Source of the DNA: Citroniella saccharovorans
GTDB taxonomy: Bacteria > Bacillota > Clostridia > Tissierellales > Peptoniphilaceae
DNA: 64,000 nt
Assembly (NCBI RefSeq): GCF_035481615.1
Contig: NZ_JAYKOT010000001.1
Coordinates: 372,001-436,000 of the forward strand
Direction of reading: 5' to 3'
Each line of letters begins with the position of its first letter. Position 1 is the first letter of the stretch. Made by a program: the position numbers and the translations under genes. This document shows, in pieces, positions 62,878 through 64,000 of the stretch. The notes under the pieces were generated by a model. The model did not search any database, was not told the origin of the DNA, and saw only the letters and a program-made list of their open reading frames with translations.

Positions 62878-64000
62878 ATGAAAAAAAATATAAATATGTT
62901 TGAGGATAAGATCCTCTCTACGCTTATTAAACTTTCAGTTCCCATAATGGGTACAGCCTTTATAGCTATTGCTTATTCCTTAGTTGATATTATTTGGATA
63001 GGTAGGCTATCAACAGCAAGTGTTGCAGCAACAGGTACAAGCGGAGTTCTTATTTGGTTTGCCCAATCCCTTATGCTAATTCCAAAGGTTGGAATGAGTG
63101 TTAGGGCTTCACAAAACTACGGTAAGGGAGATTATGAAAAGTCAAAAGTTTCAATATCTACAGGATTTTATTTTGCAATTTTTATAAGTCTATCCCTCAC
63201 TTCTATTTATGTTTTTTTTGGAAGAGAAATAATTTCTTTCTTTAAACTAAGTGAAGAAGTTAGTAAAATGGCTTACGACTATTTAAGAGTAATAAGTTAT
63301 GGCTTTGTTTTTGCATTTATTTCAGAAATTTTTTCAGGAGCCTATAACTCTTTTGGAGATTCCATATCTCCCTTTAGGCTAAATTCAATAGGCCTTATTT
63401 TAAATATGATTTTAGACCCAATATTAATTTTTGGATTATTTAATTTTCCAAAGTTAGGGATAATTGGTGCCGCTTTAGCATCTATACTTTCTCAGATGGT
63501 TGTAACTATATTATTTTTTATAATAGTAATCTCTGAAAAGGGAATTACCTTCCATGGAATGAATTTTAAAAAGTTTTCTCTTGGAGAAATGAAGATTATT
63601 TCTAAGCTGGGTCTACCATCCTTCCTTCAATCAGGAGTTCAGTCTATTGTAGCTATGTTTTTAAATAAATTTATGGCTCTATATGGTAAGACTCCGGTTG
63701 CGGTGTATTCAGTAGGAGCTATGATTGAATCTGTCGCCTGGATGACCACTGATGGATTTCAGGCTGCACTTTCAGCATTTACAGGACAAAACTTTGGTGC
63801 AAAACACTACGATAGAATTAAGGGGGCATTTAAAGTTGGAATTTTACTTGTTTCAAGTCTAGGTGTGTTAGTTGCTTTAGTTTTTGTCCTATTTGGAAAA
63901 GAAATTTTTTCAATATTTATACCAAATGATCCAAAAGCTATTGAGTTTGGGGCTATTTATTTATCTATTCTTTCAATATCAGAACCTTTTATGAATATTG
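62878..64000 (+). CDS. MATE-family efflux transporter (3' partial)
   Basis: The open frame from ATG 62878 (after AGGAGG) runs off the window. The 374 visible residues show MATE features: an N-terminal LIKLSVPIMGTAFIAIAYSLVDIIWIG, paired hydrophobic helices, GAYNSFGDSISP, LDPILIFGL and, in the second half, LGLPSFLQSGVQSI and FTGQNFGAKHYDR. MATE proteins export drugs or cationic metabolites using Na+ or H+ gradients. The substrate is unknown; more than 70 C-terminal residues are probably missing. Confidence 0.93.
   Translation, partial: MKKNINMFEDKILSTLIKLSVPIMGTAFIAIAYSLVDIIWIGRLSTASVAATGTSGVLIWFAQSLMLIPKVGMSVRASQNYGKGDYEKSKVSISTGFYFAIFISLSLTSIYVFFGREIISFFKLSEEVSKMAYDYLRVISYGFVFAFISEIFSGAYNSFGDSISPFRLNSIGLILNMILDPILIFGLFNFPKLGIIGAALASILSQMVVTILFFIIVISEKGITFHGMNFKKFSLGEMKIISKLGLPSFLQSGVQSIVAMFLNKFMALYGKTPVAVYSVGAMIESVAWMTTDGFQAALSAFTGQNFGAKHYDRIKGAFKVGILLVSSLGVLVALVFVLFGKEIFSIFIPNDPKAIEFGAIYLSILSISEPFMNI

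Noticed and set aside
1..64000. tRNA, rRNA, tmRNA or RNase P RNA genes
   Set aside because: Looking for T-loop GTTCGA patterns with matching acceptor stems and for known conserved cores gave nothing convincing on either strand.

Overview
The window is low-GC, A/T-homopolymer-rich bacterial DNA with Gram-positive features: strong GGAGG ribosome binding sites, lipobox lipoproteins, an LCP-family wall protein, Ami/Opp-type peptide uptake, and WalJ next to RlmH. The gene set (rubrerythrin, a 1,399-residue 2-hydroxyacyl-CoA dehydratase activase, type 2 IPP isomerase, lipoate scavenging plus lipoyl synthase) fits an anaerobic Firmicute, most likely a Tissierellia/Peptoniphilaceae-type coccus. That placement is inferred from gene content only. 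No tRNA or rRNA gene was recognised.

Layout. 1-3.0 kb: an ABC exporter operon (two permeases, ATPase, lipoprotein), cut at its 5' end by the window edge. 3.1-8.8 kb: glutaminase (-), PurL (+) and a secreted protein (-), each with one frameshift. 9.2-15.5 kb: rubrerythrin (-), then a tightly overlapping operon: redoxin, thymidylate synthase, YfcE phosphoesterase, two C26-type amidotransferase-like proteins (the second without its catalytic residues), lipoate ligase, lipoyl synthase, DUF2975 protein and an XRE regulator. 15.7-18.1 kb: a decaying RiPP-type locus: an ABC-transporter scrap, the SPASM end of a radical-SAM maturase, an intact ABC exporter and a broken PqqD-like protein. 18.4-21.5 kb: a 1,050-residue FtsX-like permease with a long coiled coil, lying between two direct copies of a 190-bp palindromic repeat. 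21.8-24 kb: a small membrane protein, thiol peroxidase and a lipoprotein serpin. 24.6-27.5 kb: a P2A-type cation ATPase behind a yybP-ykoY (Mn2+) riboswitch. 27.6-31.6 kb: WalJ, RlmH, TtcA-like, DUF2089 and DUF4097 proteins. 31.7-32.4 kb: an IS200-type element. 32.5-37.7 kb: lipoproteins, a methyltransferase, an orphan PTS IIA-IIB protein, a nitrilase-like protein, an SH3 lipoprotein and a response regulator. 37.8 kb: the third repeat copy. 38.2-41.4 kb: ABC-2 permease, ATPase and histidine kinase (probably partners of the response regulator), then an AlkD-like protein. 41.5-46.8 kb: a type IV pilus/type II secretion-like operon with TadA inside it. Then MscL, a 1.2-kb mostly non-coding stretch with possible tiny peptide genes, a thioredoxin-like lipoprotein, the oppABCDF operon, a giant activase, LCP protein, Fni, and a MATE transporter cut by the window end.

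Two patterns cut across the window. First, nine genes are broken by single-base indels, all but one in homopolymer A (or G) runs, and most would be restored by removing one A. They include housekeeping genes, so sequencing or assembly error is the simplest cause. Real decay or transcriptional slippage cannot be excluded. Second, all three copies of the 190-bp repeat sit inside rho-independent terminators, with the terminator hairpin duplicated on both sides. This suggests a non-autonomous mobile element that targets terminators.

The most unusual content is the broken radical-SAM/ABC/PqqD locus at 15.7-18.1 kb and the terminator-targeting repeat family.
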